Source: Roseateles sp. (GTDB lineage Bacteria > Pseudomonadota > Gammaproteobacteria > Burkholderiales > Burkholderiaceae_C). From it: a stretch of 40,782 nucleotides of DNA. Every line of letters begins with the position of its first letter. Position 1 is the stretch's first letter. Of the stretch, positions 25,761 through 35,815 are shown piece after piece. Location: assembly GCA_015657635.1 (NCBI GenBank), contig JACDQM010000152.1, positions 1-40,782 of the forward strand, in the 5' to 3' direction. Made by a program: the position numbers and the translations under genes. The notes under the pieces are model-generated. The model was not told the origin of the DNA. It saw only the letters and a list, made by a program, of their open reading frames with translations, and did no database searches.

Positions 25761-26305
25761 CTTGTACGCTCCCTGTCGAGGTCCAGATAACCCTCATAGT
25801 GTGCTACTTCGCCCAACACGGGGAGGAAGGCGCGCACCTTGAAGTGCAGCGCGTCGGCTTGGCCGCTTTCCACAGCCAGCACCTGCGGCAGAAGCCATGG
25901 CGGGCAAGGAATGCCGAGAAAGGACAGGCTGTCGAGCTCCATCGTCAAGGCGTGTTCCGAGGCGCACAACCTGAAGCGCAGGCTTGCCGCACCGAGTCGC
26001 TCGACGATGAGGCTTCGCTCCAATGTCAGCGTCGAGCGCATGGTCTGCGCCGGGAAGCTGCGAGTCCATTGCTCACTGTCTGGCGAACTCTGCAGCTCAA
26101 AGTGAAGCTGGCCTTGGCTGTCCTGCCGCGGAGTTCCAAGGCAGAGGGCCAACAAACGGGACAGCCTGCTTTGCGGCGCGTAGGTCCGGACCTGGCCAGC
26201 GAACACATGCAGGCCGGCGAGCCGGTGAAAGCGCTGTACGGCCAGCGGCAGGCGTGCATAGGCGTCGGGGCCGAGGGCGCGTTCCCACAGAGTGCGTGGG
26301 TTCAT
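25757..26305 (-). CDS. DUF4166 domain-containing protein
   Basis: A 182-residue protein of the DUF4166 family, function unknown. The N-terminal ALGPDAYARLPLAVQRFHRL and middle EQWTRSFPAQTMRSTL segments are family-like, with a beta-rich pattern that could bind a lipid. Start and stop each overlap a neighbour by four bases (ATGA), so the three genes are translationally coupled. In some bacteria DUF4166 is fused to a saccharopine-dehydrogenase-like domain, which supports a shared role with the gene upstream; this is recollection, not a search result. Confidence 0.85.
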   Translation of the reverse strand: MNPRTLWERALGPDAYARLPLAVQRFHRLAGLHVFAGQVRTYAPQSRLSRLLALCLGTPRQDSQGQLHFELQSSPDSEQWTRSFPAQTMRSTLTLERSLIVERLGAASLRFRLCASEHALTMELDSLSFLGIPCPPWLLPQVLAVESGQADALHFKVRAFLPVLGEVAHYEGYLDLDRERTR

Positions 26306-27420
26306 GCCTTGGACTCGCTCATGGAGATCTGCAGCCCCTGTGCTTCAGCAGCGATTTCAGACAGCGTCAGCAGCCCGACGCAGGGCTGCGCGCCACAGAG
26401 TTCACCTGGCCCTTTGTGTAGCAGCTTGCGCAGCAGCGCGGCAGCGGCAAGCGTCGGCACATAGGGGCCGTGGCCCTGGGTTGCGAGTAACTGCCAGGTC
26501 CGATGGACAGCTTGGCTTTGCGCGTCGTGGCCGCTAACGGATACGTGCATGGCGCCAGCGTCGGAGCCCAGATTCTTGAAAAGGTCGGCGACCCGCTTGA
26601 GCAGGCGCGCGTGTCGGGACCAATCGTTCACCCAGCCCCAACGGCCCAGCGCGGCCATCGCGTTCATGCCGCGGTGCAGCAGGCGCAGCTCCAATCCCGC
26701 GCCGAAGCTCACCACGGGCCTGCCTGCAAAGTGCTGTGAGAGCAGGCTCAGGTCAGGAACGTCGCAGGGCGAGAGCAGGCGCGCACCTACGGGCGGAGGG
26801 TAGATGTGCTGGCGACTGCCGCTCCAGCCAAGCACCGGCTCCGGGCCTAGGCTTGGCAATGGCTTGCCGCAATAGCTCAGGACGGCCTGCATGGTTGCAA
26901 GGCCTCGCTCGGTGCGGTTGCCGGGGCTGATGCCGATGTCGATCGAATCAACTTCGCTCATGCCGCGAGCGAGTTGCATAGCCGCGGCGCTGGAGATGGC
27001 CGGCACCGAGCTGGCGCCGCTGATCACCGCCAGACGGGCTGCGCGTGCCTCAGCGGTCAGACGGGTGATGCCGCTGACGAAGTCGCGCCCATCGGCCAGA
27101 TCAATGTAGTGGGTGCCGCTGGCCAGGCAGGCCTGTGCGACTTGGTACTGCTGCCCCTGGAAAGGCCCACTCGCGTGGATGAGCACGTCAGGCTTCAGCC
27201 GCGCCATCTGGCGCGCCAAGTCGGGCGCAGCGGCGTCGAGTGCAATTCCGTCGAGCCTCGCCTTCGCCTGCAGCCGCAGGCCAACGGCCAAGGCTTTCGC
27301 TTGGGCCAGCGAGCGGCCAGCGACGAGCAGATCAAGCGCTTGCCAGGCGGATAGACGTTGGACGAGGCGCTGCCAAAAAAATCCGTAGCCGCCGAGCACC
27401 AGGACGCGCAGGCGACGCAT
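26302..27420 (-). CDS. saccharopine dehydrogenase-like NAD(P)-binding protein
   Basis: A 372-residue protein with an N-terminal Rossmann fold of the saccharopine dehydrogenase-like type. The nucleotide motif at residues 10-16 reads GGYGFFW; family members normally have Gly at the last position, so cofactor binding may be changed or the base sequence may be wrong in the T7-GG run at about 27374-27382. The segment HASGPFQGQQYQVAQACL is typical of the family. The start is uncertain (ATG 27420 or 27435). The stop overlaps the DUF4166 ATG. It is not expected to be a lysine-pathway enzyme because no related genes are near. Confidence 0.83.
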   Translation of the reverse strand: MRRLRVLVLGGYGFFWQRLVQRLSAWQALDLLVAGRSLAQAKALAVGLRLQAKARLDGIALDAAAPDLARQMARLKPDVLIHASGPFQGQQYQVAQACLASGTHYIDLADGRDFVSGITRLTAEARAARLAVISGASSVPAISSAAAMQLARGMSEVDSIDIGISPGNRTERGLATMQAVLSYCGKPLPSLGPEPVLGWSGSRQHIYPPPVGARLLSPCDVPDLSLLSQHFAGRPVVSFGAGLELRLLHRGMNAMAALGRWGWVNDWSRHARLLKRVADLFKNLGSDAGAMHVSVSGHDAQSQAVHRTWQLLATQGHGPYVPTLAAAALLRKLLHKGPGELCGAQPCVGLLTLSEIAAEAQGLQISMSESKA

Positions 27421-27577
27421 GGGTGTCGTATCCATTCTGCTTGCCGGTACTTGGCGCCTCACGCTGCCGTGCCGGGGATGCCCACCGGCCGCAATGGCGG
27501 TGAAGCATCAGCGACCCGGCGGACCTCGCCGACTCGCTGTGGCAGGCACAGATTTCTTCAGTACCTCGCGCGCTGCT

Positions 27578-27862
27578 TCAGCGCCTTGCGCGCAGCGCAG
27601 CGCGGGCCTGCACGAAGTTGAAGGCGTAGGTCACCGCCTCGCGGATGGCGGCATCGATTTCCAGTCGCTCGGGCTCGGTCAGGTAGAACGAGTAATCCAC
27701 GGCGTGGCGGATGTAGCGCGGCGGCAGGCGGTTCAGCGCCACGCAGGCCACATCTACCAGCAGGTCTTCGGTGCTGATGGCGGGAAACTCCGCAGCCATA
27801 TCGGCCACGACGGCGAAGACTTCGCGTTCGTGGTGGTTGTAGAGCGAGGTGAAATCGGTCAT
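27578..27862 (-). CDS. ComFB family protein
   Basis: A 94-residue protein of the late-competence ComFB family. The core DLLVDVACVALNRLPPRYIRH and the ending AVTYAFNFVQ are characteristic. ComFB homologues have been reported to bind cyclic dinucleotides in cyanobacteria, so a role as a small signalling receptor is possible, but this is transferred knowledge. The start ATG at 27862 is chosen over a long unlike N-terminal extension; AAAGAGA lies upstream. It follows nadA by 94 bases on the same strand. A protein with c-di-GMP synthesis and breakdown domains is at 33564-35737. Confidence 0.85.
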   Translation of the reverse strand: MTDFTSLYNHHEREVFAVVADMAAEFPAISTEDLLVDVACVALNRLPPRYIRHAVDYSFYLTEPERLEIDAAIREAVTYAFNFVQARAALRARR

Positions 27863-27956
27863 GGTGCCGTCTCTTTCATGGGATGCCGAGAGCGTATGCG
27901 CATTTATAGCGCCGCCAGCGCCGGAATAGAAAGCACGCCAGCCCGCAATTCGGGGA

Positions 27957-29066
27957 TCAGGCGGCGCCCATGCCTGGCACCAGACCAGCGGCACGGGCCT
28001 TGTGCGCCGCAGTGAAGTCCAGCATGCGCGTGATGCAGCCCAGCGCCTTCAGCCGCGTGCCTTCCTCGACCGTGATGGCGCCCAGGCCTTGCTCCAGGCA
28101 ATCGACCACACCCTGCAGACCGTTCATGGCCATCCAGGGGCAGTGTGCGCAGCTCTTGCAGGTGGCGCTGTTGCCGGCGGTCGGCGCTTCGATCAGGGTC
28201 TTGCCAGGCGCCAGCTGACGCATGCGGTGCAGGATGCCCTTGTCGGTGGCGACGACGTATTCCTTGGCGCGGCCTTCCACCACGGCCTTGATCAGCGCGG
28301 AGGTCGAGCCCACCACATCGGCCTGCGCCACCACGCTTTGCGGCGATTCGGGGTGGACCAGGATCATCGCGTCCGGGTGTGCCTTGCGCATCAGCTCCAG
28401 CTCCAGCCCCTTGAACTCGTCATGCACGATGCAGGCGCCTTGCCACATCAGCATGTCGGCACCGGTCTGGGTCTGGATGTAGTGGCCCAGATGCTTGTCG
28501 GGCGCCCACAGGATCTTCTTGCCCTGGGCCTTGAGCTCGCTGACGATGTCCAGCGCGCAGGAGCTGGTGACCATCCAGTCGGCGCGCGCCTTCACGGCGG
28601 CGCTGGTGTTGGCATAGACCACCACGGTGCGGTCGGGATGGGCATCGCAGAAGGCTGAAAATTCATCGGCCGGGCAGCCGAGATCGAGCGAGCAGGTCGC
28701 CTCCAGATCCGGCATCAGCACGGTCTTTTCGGGGCTCAGGATCTTGGCGGTCTCGCCCATGAAGCGCACGCCAGCCACGATCAGCGTCTGCGCGTCATGG
28801 TCGCGGCCGAAGCGGGCCATTTCCAGCGAGTCGGACACGATGCCGCCGGTCTCCAGCGCCAGATCCTGCAGATCGCCATCGACGTAGTAATGGGCCACCA
28901 GCACGGCGCCGCGTGCCTTCAGCAATTCGGCGGCGCGCGCCTTCAGCGCCTGACGCTCGTGCGCCTTCAGCGGCACCGGAACCTTGGCCCAGGCGTGGGC
29001 GGTACAGCTTTCGCCGGCGGCGTCCTGGCGGGTGTAGTCGAACAGAACCTCATTCATGGGCGGCAT
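27957..29066 (-). CDS. nadA: quinolinate synthase
   Basis: Condenses iminoaspartate with dihydroxyacetone phosphate to quinolinate, using a [4Fe-4S] cluster; it acts after NadB. The 369-residue protein has the three ligand regions ATCSLDLGC (first Cys at about 124), [10 protein letters not shown] and [10 protein letters not shown] near the C-terminus, together with [14 protein letters not shown] and DKHLGHYIQ, which bind substrate. Two in-frame ATGs (29066 and 29057) are possible starts; neither has a strong ribosome binding site. nadB lies nearby on the opposite strand, and nadC is not in the window. Confidence 0.97.
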   Translation of the reverse strand: MPPMNEVLFDYTRQDAAGESCTAHAWAKVPVPLKAHERQALKARAAELLKARGAVLVAHYYVDGDLQDLALETGGIVSDSLEMARFGRDHDAQTLIVAGVRFMGETAKILSPEKTVLMPDLEATCSLDLGCPADEFSAFCDAHPDRTVVVYANTSAAVKARADWMVTSSCALDIVSELKAQGKKILWAPDKHLGHYIQTQTGADMLMWQGACIVHDEFKGLELELMRKAHPDAMILVHPESPQSVVAQADVVGSTSALIKAVVEGRAKEYVVATDKGILHRMRQLAPGKTLIEAPTAGNSATCKSCAHCPWMAMNGLQGVVDCLEQGLGAITVEEGTRLKALGCITRMLDFTAAHKARAAGLVPGMGAA

Positions 29067-29228
29067 CGTAGCGCAGGCTACGACGGCGTGTTGAGGACTG
29101 GGCTCGATCGCAAGCCGCTGTTCCTTCGATTTTTAAGAATCCACTGATCGAATCATGCTGCTTTTTCGGTTGGTGTCGGTTTGGCTATGGTGTGCACCAC
29201 ACATGCCCTTGTCGAATGGAACGCTCCC

Positions 29229-29753
29229 ATGCTCAGCGAATCAGTCCCGGCCCTTGAACTGCCGCCCGCAGCTCCCGAAGACCTCGCGCCCGACAGCCCC
29301 TCCGCCCTGCTTGCAGTGCTGGCCCTGCTGCTGGGCGTTGATGGCAGGGTTGATGCCGCGGAACTGGCCTTGATCGAGCAGGTGGGCTTGCCGCAGCGCC
29401 TGGGCCTGAGCATGGGTGCCATCGCTGAAGGCATTCTCGCGATGCAGCCGCATGCCCAGGCGCTCTGTCCGCAGGGCGGGCAGCCAGACATGGCGCTGTG
29501 GCGCCGCTGGTTGGCGTGCCTCAAGGATCCGGGTCAGCAACGCGTAGCGCTCAGTGTCGGCTTTGCCGCAGGCTTGGCGGACGGGGTGCTCAGCCGCGCT
29601 GAATCCAAATTGCTGATGGCGGCCGGCGGCCAGTGGCAGCAGGAGCCGGAGCCCTTGCTGGTGGCGCGGCCCGAGCTGGGGCTGGGCCTGCTGGACCGGC
29701 GCCGGCCCGCGTCCCGCGAACAGGTGCAGCCGCGCTGGGTGCTCCCCGGCTAA
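29229..29753 (+). CDS. TerB-like domain protein
   Basis: A 174-residue acidic helical protein with a TerB-like pattern: LAVLALLLGVDGRVDAAELALI (about residues 25-46) and VGFAAGLADGVLSRAESKLL near the C-terminal third, two helix-loop-helix units with acidic metal-site residues as in tellurite-resistance TerB. No other ter genes are near, so a role in tellurite resistance is unlikely; standalone TerB-like proteins have unknown functions. ATG 29229 is preferred over 29181; no strong ribosome binding site precedes either. The 162-base gap to nadA, which is divergent, shows no clear promoter. Confidence 0.75.
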   Translation: MLSESVPALELPPAAPEDLAPDSPSALLAVLALLLGVDGRVDAAELALIEQVGLPQRLGLSMGAIAEGILAMQPHAQALCPQGGQPDMALWRRWLACLKDPGQQRVALSVGFAAGLADGVLSRAESKLLMAAGGQWQQEPEPLLVARPELGLGLLDRRRPASREQVQPRWVLPG

Positions 29754-29858
29754 GGGGGCGCAGCGGGCCAGCGGTCCTTCAGTCCGTTTGGAACGCCTGT
29801 CGCCCGGGCGGGCCTGCGGCGGCTTAGCTGCGTGGGCGTCGCGGCGTACCATGGCCGC

Positions 29859-31091
29859 ATGAACACCGCCACCTTTGCGCTGGAGACCCGCGCCCAGGCC
29901 CGTCGCGACTTCAGCACCATCAGCCTGATCGGCCTGGCGCATGGCTGCTCGCATTTCTTCCACATGCTGCTGCCGCCGCTGTTCCCGGCCTTCATCCGGG
30001 ATTTCGGCCTGAGCTATTCGGAGCTGGGGCTGCTGGTCACCACCTTCTTCGTGATCTCGGGCATCGGGCAGGCGCTGGCTGGCTTCCTGGTCGATCGCCG
30101 CGGCGCACGGCCGGTCTTGTTTGCCGCTCTGAGCTGCTTCGTGCTGGCCTCGCTGGCCGCCGGGCTGGCCGATGGATTTGGTGGGCTGATGCTGGCCGCG
30201 GCCTTGGCGGGGCTGGGCAATTCACCGTTCCACCCGGTCGACTTCACCATCCTGAACAAGCGCGTGTCGCAGGCGCGGCTGGGGCACGCATTTTCGGTGC
30301 ATGGCATCTCGGGCAACCTGGGCTGGGCGGTGGCGCCGGTGTTCCTGATCGGCATCAGCGAGCTCAGCGGCAACTGGCGCTTTGCGTATCTGGGCACGGC
30401 CCTGGTGGCGCTGGGCGTGCTGACGCTGCTGGCGCTGAAGCGCAAGGCCATCGATGACCGCGACGGCAGCTGGGCGCATGAAAAGCCGGGTGCCGCCGCC
30501 TTGAAAGAGGAACACCCGCTGGCGTTCCTGCGACTGCCCTCAGTGTGGTTGTGTTTCTCGTTCTTCTTCTTTTCCACCGCTGCGCTCAGCGCCATCCAGA
30601 GCTTTGCCAGCCCGGCGCTGACCAGCCTCTACGGCCTGCCGCTGAAGGCGACTGCCTTCGTTGTCACCGGCTACATGCTGGCCGGTGCGCTGGGCATGGT
30701 GATCGGCGGTTTCTGGGTGGCACGCTCGGCCACGCTGGAACGCAATATCGGCCTGGCGATGAGCGGCGCAGCGTTGACGCTGGCGCTGGTGGCCAGCGGC
30801 TTGCTGCCGCCCCTGTTCGCCGCAGGGCTGGCGGCTGCCGCAGGCTTCGGCACCGGTCTGGCCGGGCCGTCGCGCGACATGCTGATCAAGCGCGCTGCGC
30901 CGCCTGGCGCCACCGGCCGGGTCTATGGCACGGTCTATTCCGGGCTCGACGTGGGCTTTGCCGTGGCAGCGCCCGTGTTTGGGGCCTTGCTGGATGGCGG
31001 GCATCCGGCCGGCGTGTTCTACGGCGCGGCGTTGGCGCTGCTGCTGGGGGTCAGCGCCGCCGCCCTGGTGGGGCTTTTCCGCAAACGCTGA
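29859..31091 (+). CDS. MFS transporter (Fsr-like)
   Basis: A 410-residue major facilitator superfamily transporter with about 12 hydrophobic segments and the intracellular loop DRRGARPVLF between the second and third segments. The block GLGNSPFHPVDFTILNKRVS followed by FSVHGISGNLGWAVAP resembles the fosmidomycin-resistance Fsr branch. The substrate is unknown and resistance is not implied. Start ATG 29859 follows a 105-base gap after the TerB-like gene. It is followed 28 bases later by the ThDP enzyme gene, possibly cotranscribed. Confidence 0.92.
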   Translation: MNTATFALETRAQARRDFSTISLIGLAHGCSHFFHMLLPPLFPAFIRDFGLSYSELGLLVTTFFVISGIGQALAGFLVDRRGARPVLFAALSCFVLASLAAGLADGFGGLMLAAALAGLGNSPFHPVDFTILNKRVSQARLGHAFSVHGISGNLGWAVAPVFLIGISELSGNWRFAYLGTALVALGVLTLLALKRKAIDDRDGSWAHEKPGAAALKEEHPLAFLRLPSVWLCFSFFFFSTAALSAIQSFASPALTSLYGLPLKATAFVVTGYMLAGALGMVIGGFWVARSATLERNIGLAMSGAALTLALVASGLLPPLFAAGLAAAAGFGTGLAGPSRDMLIKRAAPPGATGRVYGTVYSGLDVGFAVAAPVFGALLDGGHPAGVFYGAALALLLGVSAAALVGLFRKR

Positions 31092-31119
31092 GGGCGGCCG
31101 CGCCGCTACATTGGACGTC

Positions 31120-32867
31120 ATGACGAATCCACACGCCGCCGCCCAATCTTCCGATGCCCGACTTGCCGGCCATGTCCTGGTGGAGGCCCTGATCGCGCAA
31201 GGCGCGGACACGGTCTTCGGTGTTCCCGGCGAAAGCTATCTGGCGGTGCTGGACGGCTTTCATGAACACCGCGACCAGATCCGCTTCATCGCCTGTCGCC
31301 AGGAAGGCGGCGCGGCCTTCATGGCCGAGGCCCAGGGCAAGCTCAGCGGCCGGCCCGGCGTCTGCTTCGTCACCCGCGGCCCGGGTGCCACCAACGCCAG
31401 CATCGGCCTGCACACGGCCTTTCAGGACAGCACGCCGATGGTGCTGTTCATTGGCCAGGTGGCCAGCGACCAGCGCGACCGCGAGGCCTTCCAGGAGGTC
31501 GACTACCGCCAGATGTTCGGCCCCGGCACCCTGGGCATGGCCAAGTGGGTGGGCGAGGTGCATGACGCCGACCGCCTGCCCGAATATGTCGCGCGAGCCT
31601 TCCACACCGCCTTGCAGGGCCGGCCGGGCCGGTGGTCGTGGTGCTGCCCGAGGACATGCTGACCCGCAGCACCACGGCGCCGGTGTTGCCGCAGGTGCGT
31701 TCGGCCCAAGCCTGGCCGACGCCGGCGGCGCTGGCGGAGTTGCGCGAGCGCCTGCTGGAAGCCAAGAAGCCCTTGGTCATCGCTGGCGGCGGCGGCTGGA
31801 CCGGCGAGAGTTGCGCCGCGCTGCAGCGCTTTGCCGAAGCCTGGCAATTGCCGGTGGGCTGTGCCTTCCGCTTCCAGGACCTGTTCGACAACCGCCATCC
31901 GCTCTATGCCGGCGATGTGGGCATCGGCATCAATCCCAAGCTGGCGGCGCGGGTGAAGGAAGCCGACCTGATCCTGGCCGTCGGCCCCCGCCTGGGCGAG
32001 ATGACCACCGGTGGCTACACCCTGCTGCAGGCGCCGCGCCCGACGCAAAGCCTGGTGCACATCCATGCCGGCGCCGAGGAACTGGGCCGTGTCTACGAGG
32101 CCGAGCTGATGATCAATGCCAGCATGTCCTGCGCCGCGCAGGCGCTGGAAACCCTGGCCGCCCCCGACAGCGTGGCCTGGTCCGCCTGGGCGGAAGCCGC
32201 GCACCAGGACTATCTGGCCAATCTGGTGGCCGAACCGGTCAGCCCGCTGGACATGGCCGAGGTGGTGAAGGTGCTGTCGGCGCAATGTCCGGACGGCACC
32301 ATCTTCACCAATGGCGCTGGCAACTACAGCGGCTGGCTGCACCGCTTCCACCAATACCCCGGCCTGCAACACCATGGCCGCACGCAGCTGGCGCCGACCA
32401 GCGGCGCGATGGGCTATGGCCTGCCTGCCGCGGTGGCCGCCAGCCTGCTGCAGCCGCAGCGCTGGGTGGTCAATATCGCCGGCGATGGCGACTTCCTGAT
32501 GAACGGTCAGGAGTTGGCCACCGCCACCGGCTACGGCGCGCATCGGCTGATTTCGGTGGTGGTGGACAACGGCACCTACGGCACCATCCGCATGCACCAG
32601 GAGCGCGAATACCCGGGCCGCGTGTCGGGCAGTGATCTGTTCAATCCGGATTTCGTGCAACTCGCTCTGGCCTATGGCTGGGCCGCACATCGGGTGGACC
32701 ATACCGAGGAGTTCGGCCCGGCCCTCCAGGCGGCGCTGGCCGCTGACAAGCCCACGCTGATCCACCTGCGCCTGTCCACCGACGTCTCCACCAGCCGCAG
32801 CACGCTGAGCGCGATCCGCGAGGCGGCGCGGCAGCGTCTGGGACAATCGGCGCATGGAAAAGATTGA
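31120..32867 (+). pseudogene. ThDP-dependent enzyme (acetolactate synthase-like), frameshifted
   Basis: A thiamine-diphosphate enzyme of the acetolactate synthase/benzoylformate decarboxylase superfamily. The catalytic Glu62 lies in CRQEGGAAFMAEA, the central domain has LVIAGGGGWTGESC, and the cofactor motif GDGDFLMN (about residues 453-460) is intact. The frame shifts near 31625-31635: after LQGRPG the next frame continues with PVVVVLPEDM. One extra C in the CC run restores 582 residues. I suspect a sequence error. The reaction is unknown; no ilvH-like small subunit follows, so it is probably a decarboxylase or a non-anabolic enzyme. It overlaps the S4 gene by 14 bases. Confidence 0.9.
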
Positions 32868-33084
32868 TTTCGAACTTCGCGGCGAGTACATCGAACTCGA
32901 CAAGCTGCTGAAGGCCACCGGCCTGGCCGAGAGCGGCGGTGCGGCGCGCATGATGATCACCGAGGGGCTGGTCCAGGTCGATGGCCGCGACGAGTCCCGC
33001 AAGACCGCCAAGATCCGCGCCGGCCAGGTGGTCGGCCTGCATGGCGCCCGCATCACGGTGCTGGCCGCCCCTTCACAGGACTGA
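32854..33084 (+). CDS. S4-domain RNA-binding protein (YbcJ-like)
   Basis: A 76-residue protein consisting of one S4-type RNA-binding domain, with IELDKLLKATGLAESGGAARMMITEGLVQVDG (first half at residues 13-32) and the end of the domain GQVVGLHGARITV. It resembles E. coli YbcJ, an uncharacterised small S4 protein. It overlaps the ThDP enzyme gene by 14 bases in another frame and sits just before rraA. Function is probably RNA binding, with target unknown. Confidence 0.88.
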   Translation: MEKIDFELRGEYIELDKLLKATGLAESGGAARMMITEGLVQVDGRDESRKTAKIRAGQVVGLHGARITVLAAPSQD

Positions 33085-33091
33085 GTTGCTG

Positions 33092-33595
33092 ATGAACTTC
33101 TCCACCTGCGATTTCTGCGACGCCCACAAGAGCGACGACAGCGGCGCCTTCCGCGTGCTACCCGGCGGCTTGTATGCCCGCTATGGCGCCTTGCCGCGCT
33201 TTGCCGGCCCGGTGACGACGGTGCGCTGCCTGGAAGACAACAGCATGGTGAAGTCGCTGGTGGAGTCCGCCGGCCATGGTCGCGTGCTGGTGGTCGACGG
33301 GGCGGGCTCGATGCGACGCGCGCTGCTGGGCGGCAACCTGGCGGCTGCTGCCGCGAAGAACGGCTGGGCCGGCCTGCTGATCCACGGCTGCGTGCGCGAC
33401 CTGGCCGAGCTGGCCGCCGCGCAGCTGGGCATTCTGGCGCTGGGCCATGTGCCGATGCCGACCGAGCGGCGCGGCCAGGGTGTCGTCGATCTGGTGCTGC
33501 AGCTGCACGGCCAGACCATCCGCCCGGGCGACTGGCTCTATGCGGACGAGGACGGCGTGGTGATCAGCGCGCAGCCTCTGCACGACGCGAGCTGA
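33092..33595 (+). CDS. rraA: RraA family protein (RNase E regulator / HMG aldolase)
   Basis: A 167-residue member of the RraA family. E. coli RraA binds and inhibits RNase E; relatives are 4-hydroxy-4-methyl-2-oxoglutarate aldolases. The block LLGGNLAAAAAKNGWAG and GCVRD (about residues 97-101, Arg and Asp as in the aldolases) are present, as are PMPTERRGQG and DWLYADEDGVVIS. Both activities are possible and sequence does not decide. Start ATG 33092 is seven bases after the S4 gene; the ribosome binding site is weak. The end overlaps the convergent GGDEF/EAL gene by 32 bases. Confidence 0.92.
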   Translation: MNFSTCDFCDAHKSDDSGAFRVLPGGLYARYGALPRFAGPVTTVRCLEDNSMVKSLVESAGHGRVLVVDGAGSMRRALLGGNLAAAAAKNGWAGLLIHGCVRDLAELAAAQLGILALGHVPMPTERRGQGVVDLVLQLHGQTIRPGDWLYADEDGVVISAQPLHDAS

Positions 33596-35737
33596 GCCAG
33601 CTCTCGAAGGCCGCGGGCGTCATCGGCCGCGCCAGGCCGTAGCCCTGCGCAATCGGGCATCCGGCCGCCATCAGCACCTGGCGCTGGCCGGCGGTCTCGA
33701 CGCCCTCGGCCACCACGCTCAGGCCGAGCGAGCGCCCGATGCTGATCACGGCGCTGGCCAGCGCGCGGTCGTCGGCATCGATCTCGAGGTCGTGTACAAA
33801 GCTCTTGTCGAGCTTGAGTTCCGACACTGGCAGCCGCTTCAGATAGCTGAGGCTGGAGTAGCCGGTGCCGAAGTCGTCCACCGAGAGCTGCACCCCCATG
33901 GCGTGCAGCGCTTCCAGCTGGTCCAGGCTGCGCTGGTTGTCGTCCAGCATCAGGCGCTCGGTCACCTCAAGCGTCAGCTGCACCGCATCCAGCTGGTGGC
34001 GATGCAGCAGTTGCTGGACATGGGCTGCCACATCGTCCTGATAGAAGCGCAGCGGCGAGATATTGACCGCCACGCCCGGCACCGCCAGGCCGGCCTGCCG
34101 CCAGGCGGCCAGCTGTGAGCAGGCGGCTTCCAGCACCCAGGAGTCCAGCGCGTTGATCAGGCCGCATTCCTCGGCCACCGGGATGAAGCGGTCCGGCGGC
34201 ACCGGTCCCAGGTCCGGGTCGGTCCAGCGCAGCAAGGCCTCGACGCCTACCAAGGCGTCGTCGACGAGGCGCAGCTTGGGCTGGTAGTGCAGGCTCAAGC
34301 CCTGGCTGGACAGCGCACGGCGCAGCGCGGTCTCCAGCGCCAGCCGTTCATCCAGCGCCTGGTTCATCGCCCGCAGATAGAAGCGGGCGCAGCCACGGCC
34401 GGCCCGCTTGGCCTCGTACATCGCGATGTCGGCGTGCTTGAGCAGCTGTTCCAGGTCGGCACCATCGTCCGGATAGATACTGATGCCGATGCTGGCCGAC
34501 AGCGTGGCCACCGTGTCGCTGCTGAGCGCATGGGCTGGCTTCAGCGATTCGATCAGCTTGTCCGCCACATGCGAGGCATCGCTGGCACCACAGCCCGGCA
34601 GCAGGGCCACGAACTCGTCGCCGCCCAGGCGCGCCAGCGTGTCGGTGTCGCGCAGGCAGGCGCCCAGGCGCTGAGCCGCCTCGCGCAGCACCTCGTCGCC
34701 GGCCTGGTGGCCCAGCGAGTCGTTGATGGTCTTGAAGCGATCGATGTCCAGCAGCAGCATCGCCACCGGCGTTTCCATGCGTGCCGCCATCTGCAGCGAC
34801 TGGCGCGCACGCTCACCGAACAGTGTGCGGTTGGCCAGGCCGGTGACGCCGTCGTAATAGGCCAGGCGCTCGATCTGGCGCTGGTTCTCCTGGTTCATCA
34901 GCGCCACGCGGCACAGCTGGGCGCAGGCCTCGACCATGCGGCGATGGAAGATCGCCACCGCGCGCGGCTCGCGGTAATACAGCGCAAAGGTGGCGCCCAC
35001 GCGCTCGGGCGTCAGCAGGATGGGGGTGGACCAGCAGGCAGCCAGGCCGTAGGACAGGGCCAGCGCGCTGAAATTCGCCCACAACGGGTCGGTGGCGATG
35101 TCCTGCACTTCAACCGGGCTGCGGCGCCAGGCCGCTGTGCCGCAGGAGCCGACGCTGGGGCCGATCTGCACGCCGTCCAGCGCCTGGCTGTAGCTGGCCG
35201 GCAGGCTGGGCGCAGCCAGAGGGTGCAGCTTGCCCTGCTCATCGACTTCCAGCACCGAGCACATCAACTCCGGCGCCATGGCCTCGACACGCCGGCACAG
35301 CAGGTCCATCACCGCGGCCAGCGGGCGCCCCAGGGCAACCGCTTCCAGCACCTCGCGCTGCAGCGCATCGATGGCGGCCTGGCCGCTGCGCTCCTCCAGC
35401 GGGCTCAGCAGGATCAGGGTCAGCGCCTGATCGGACGTTGCCGCAGGCTTGAAGCGCAGCTCGAAGGTGCGCAACTCGCCGCTGGCCGTGCGCAAGCTCA
35501 GGTGCAGGATCTGCTGGCGGCCGCCAGGCTGGCTCAGCAGGTTCAGCCAGCGTTCCTGACTGAGCTCGGCAAAGCACTCATGCAGATGGCCCGCCGGGGC
35601 GCTCAGCGCTGGAATCGGCTGTTGGCATGCCGGATCTGGGCCTGTGCATCAACCCAGAGCAGACCCAGCTCGGTCTGGTCCAGGGAATTGCACAGCAGTT
35701 CCAGCTCCTGCGGTGCGAAAGCGGGCAAGGCAGACAT
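33564..35737 (-). CDS. GAF-GGDEF-EAL c-di-GMP protein, N-terminal frameshift
   Basis: Makes and/or degrades cyclic di-GMP. Domains in order: N-terminal PAS-like region (from about residue 10), GAF (about 110-260), GGDEF with intact LGGDEFVALL (about 368-377) and EAL with VGVEALLRW and DDFGTGYSS (from about 480). Both enzyme motifs look catalytic. The reading frame from ATG 35737 (GGAG upstream) stops at about 35606 after NSRFQR; the next frame continues LSAPAGHLHECFAEL. One extra C restores 724 residues. As read, the long open frame covers 33564-35495 and beyond upstream without a good start. No membrane segment is seen. Confidence 0.88.
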
Positions 35738-35815
35738 CGGCGCTCCCGCTGCGGTATGCAGCTTTGGCCTCATCATCGCGCCAGATCACATGCGCCGGCA
35801 AGCCCGCCATCCGCC

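Noticed and set aside
29229-29753. Tellurite-resistance locus
   Set aside because: Only one TerB-like domain is present and none of terA, terC, terD or terZ is nearby.
31620-31640. Programmed frameshifting in the ThDP gene and the other broken genes
   Set aside because: No slippery heptamer followed by a stem is visible at any of the six sites, and these families are not known to use frameshifting. A missing base explains all six.
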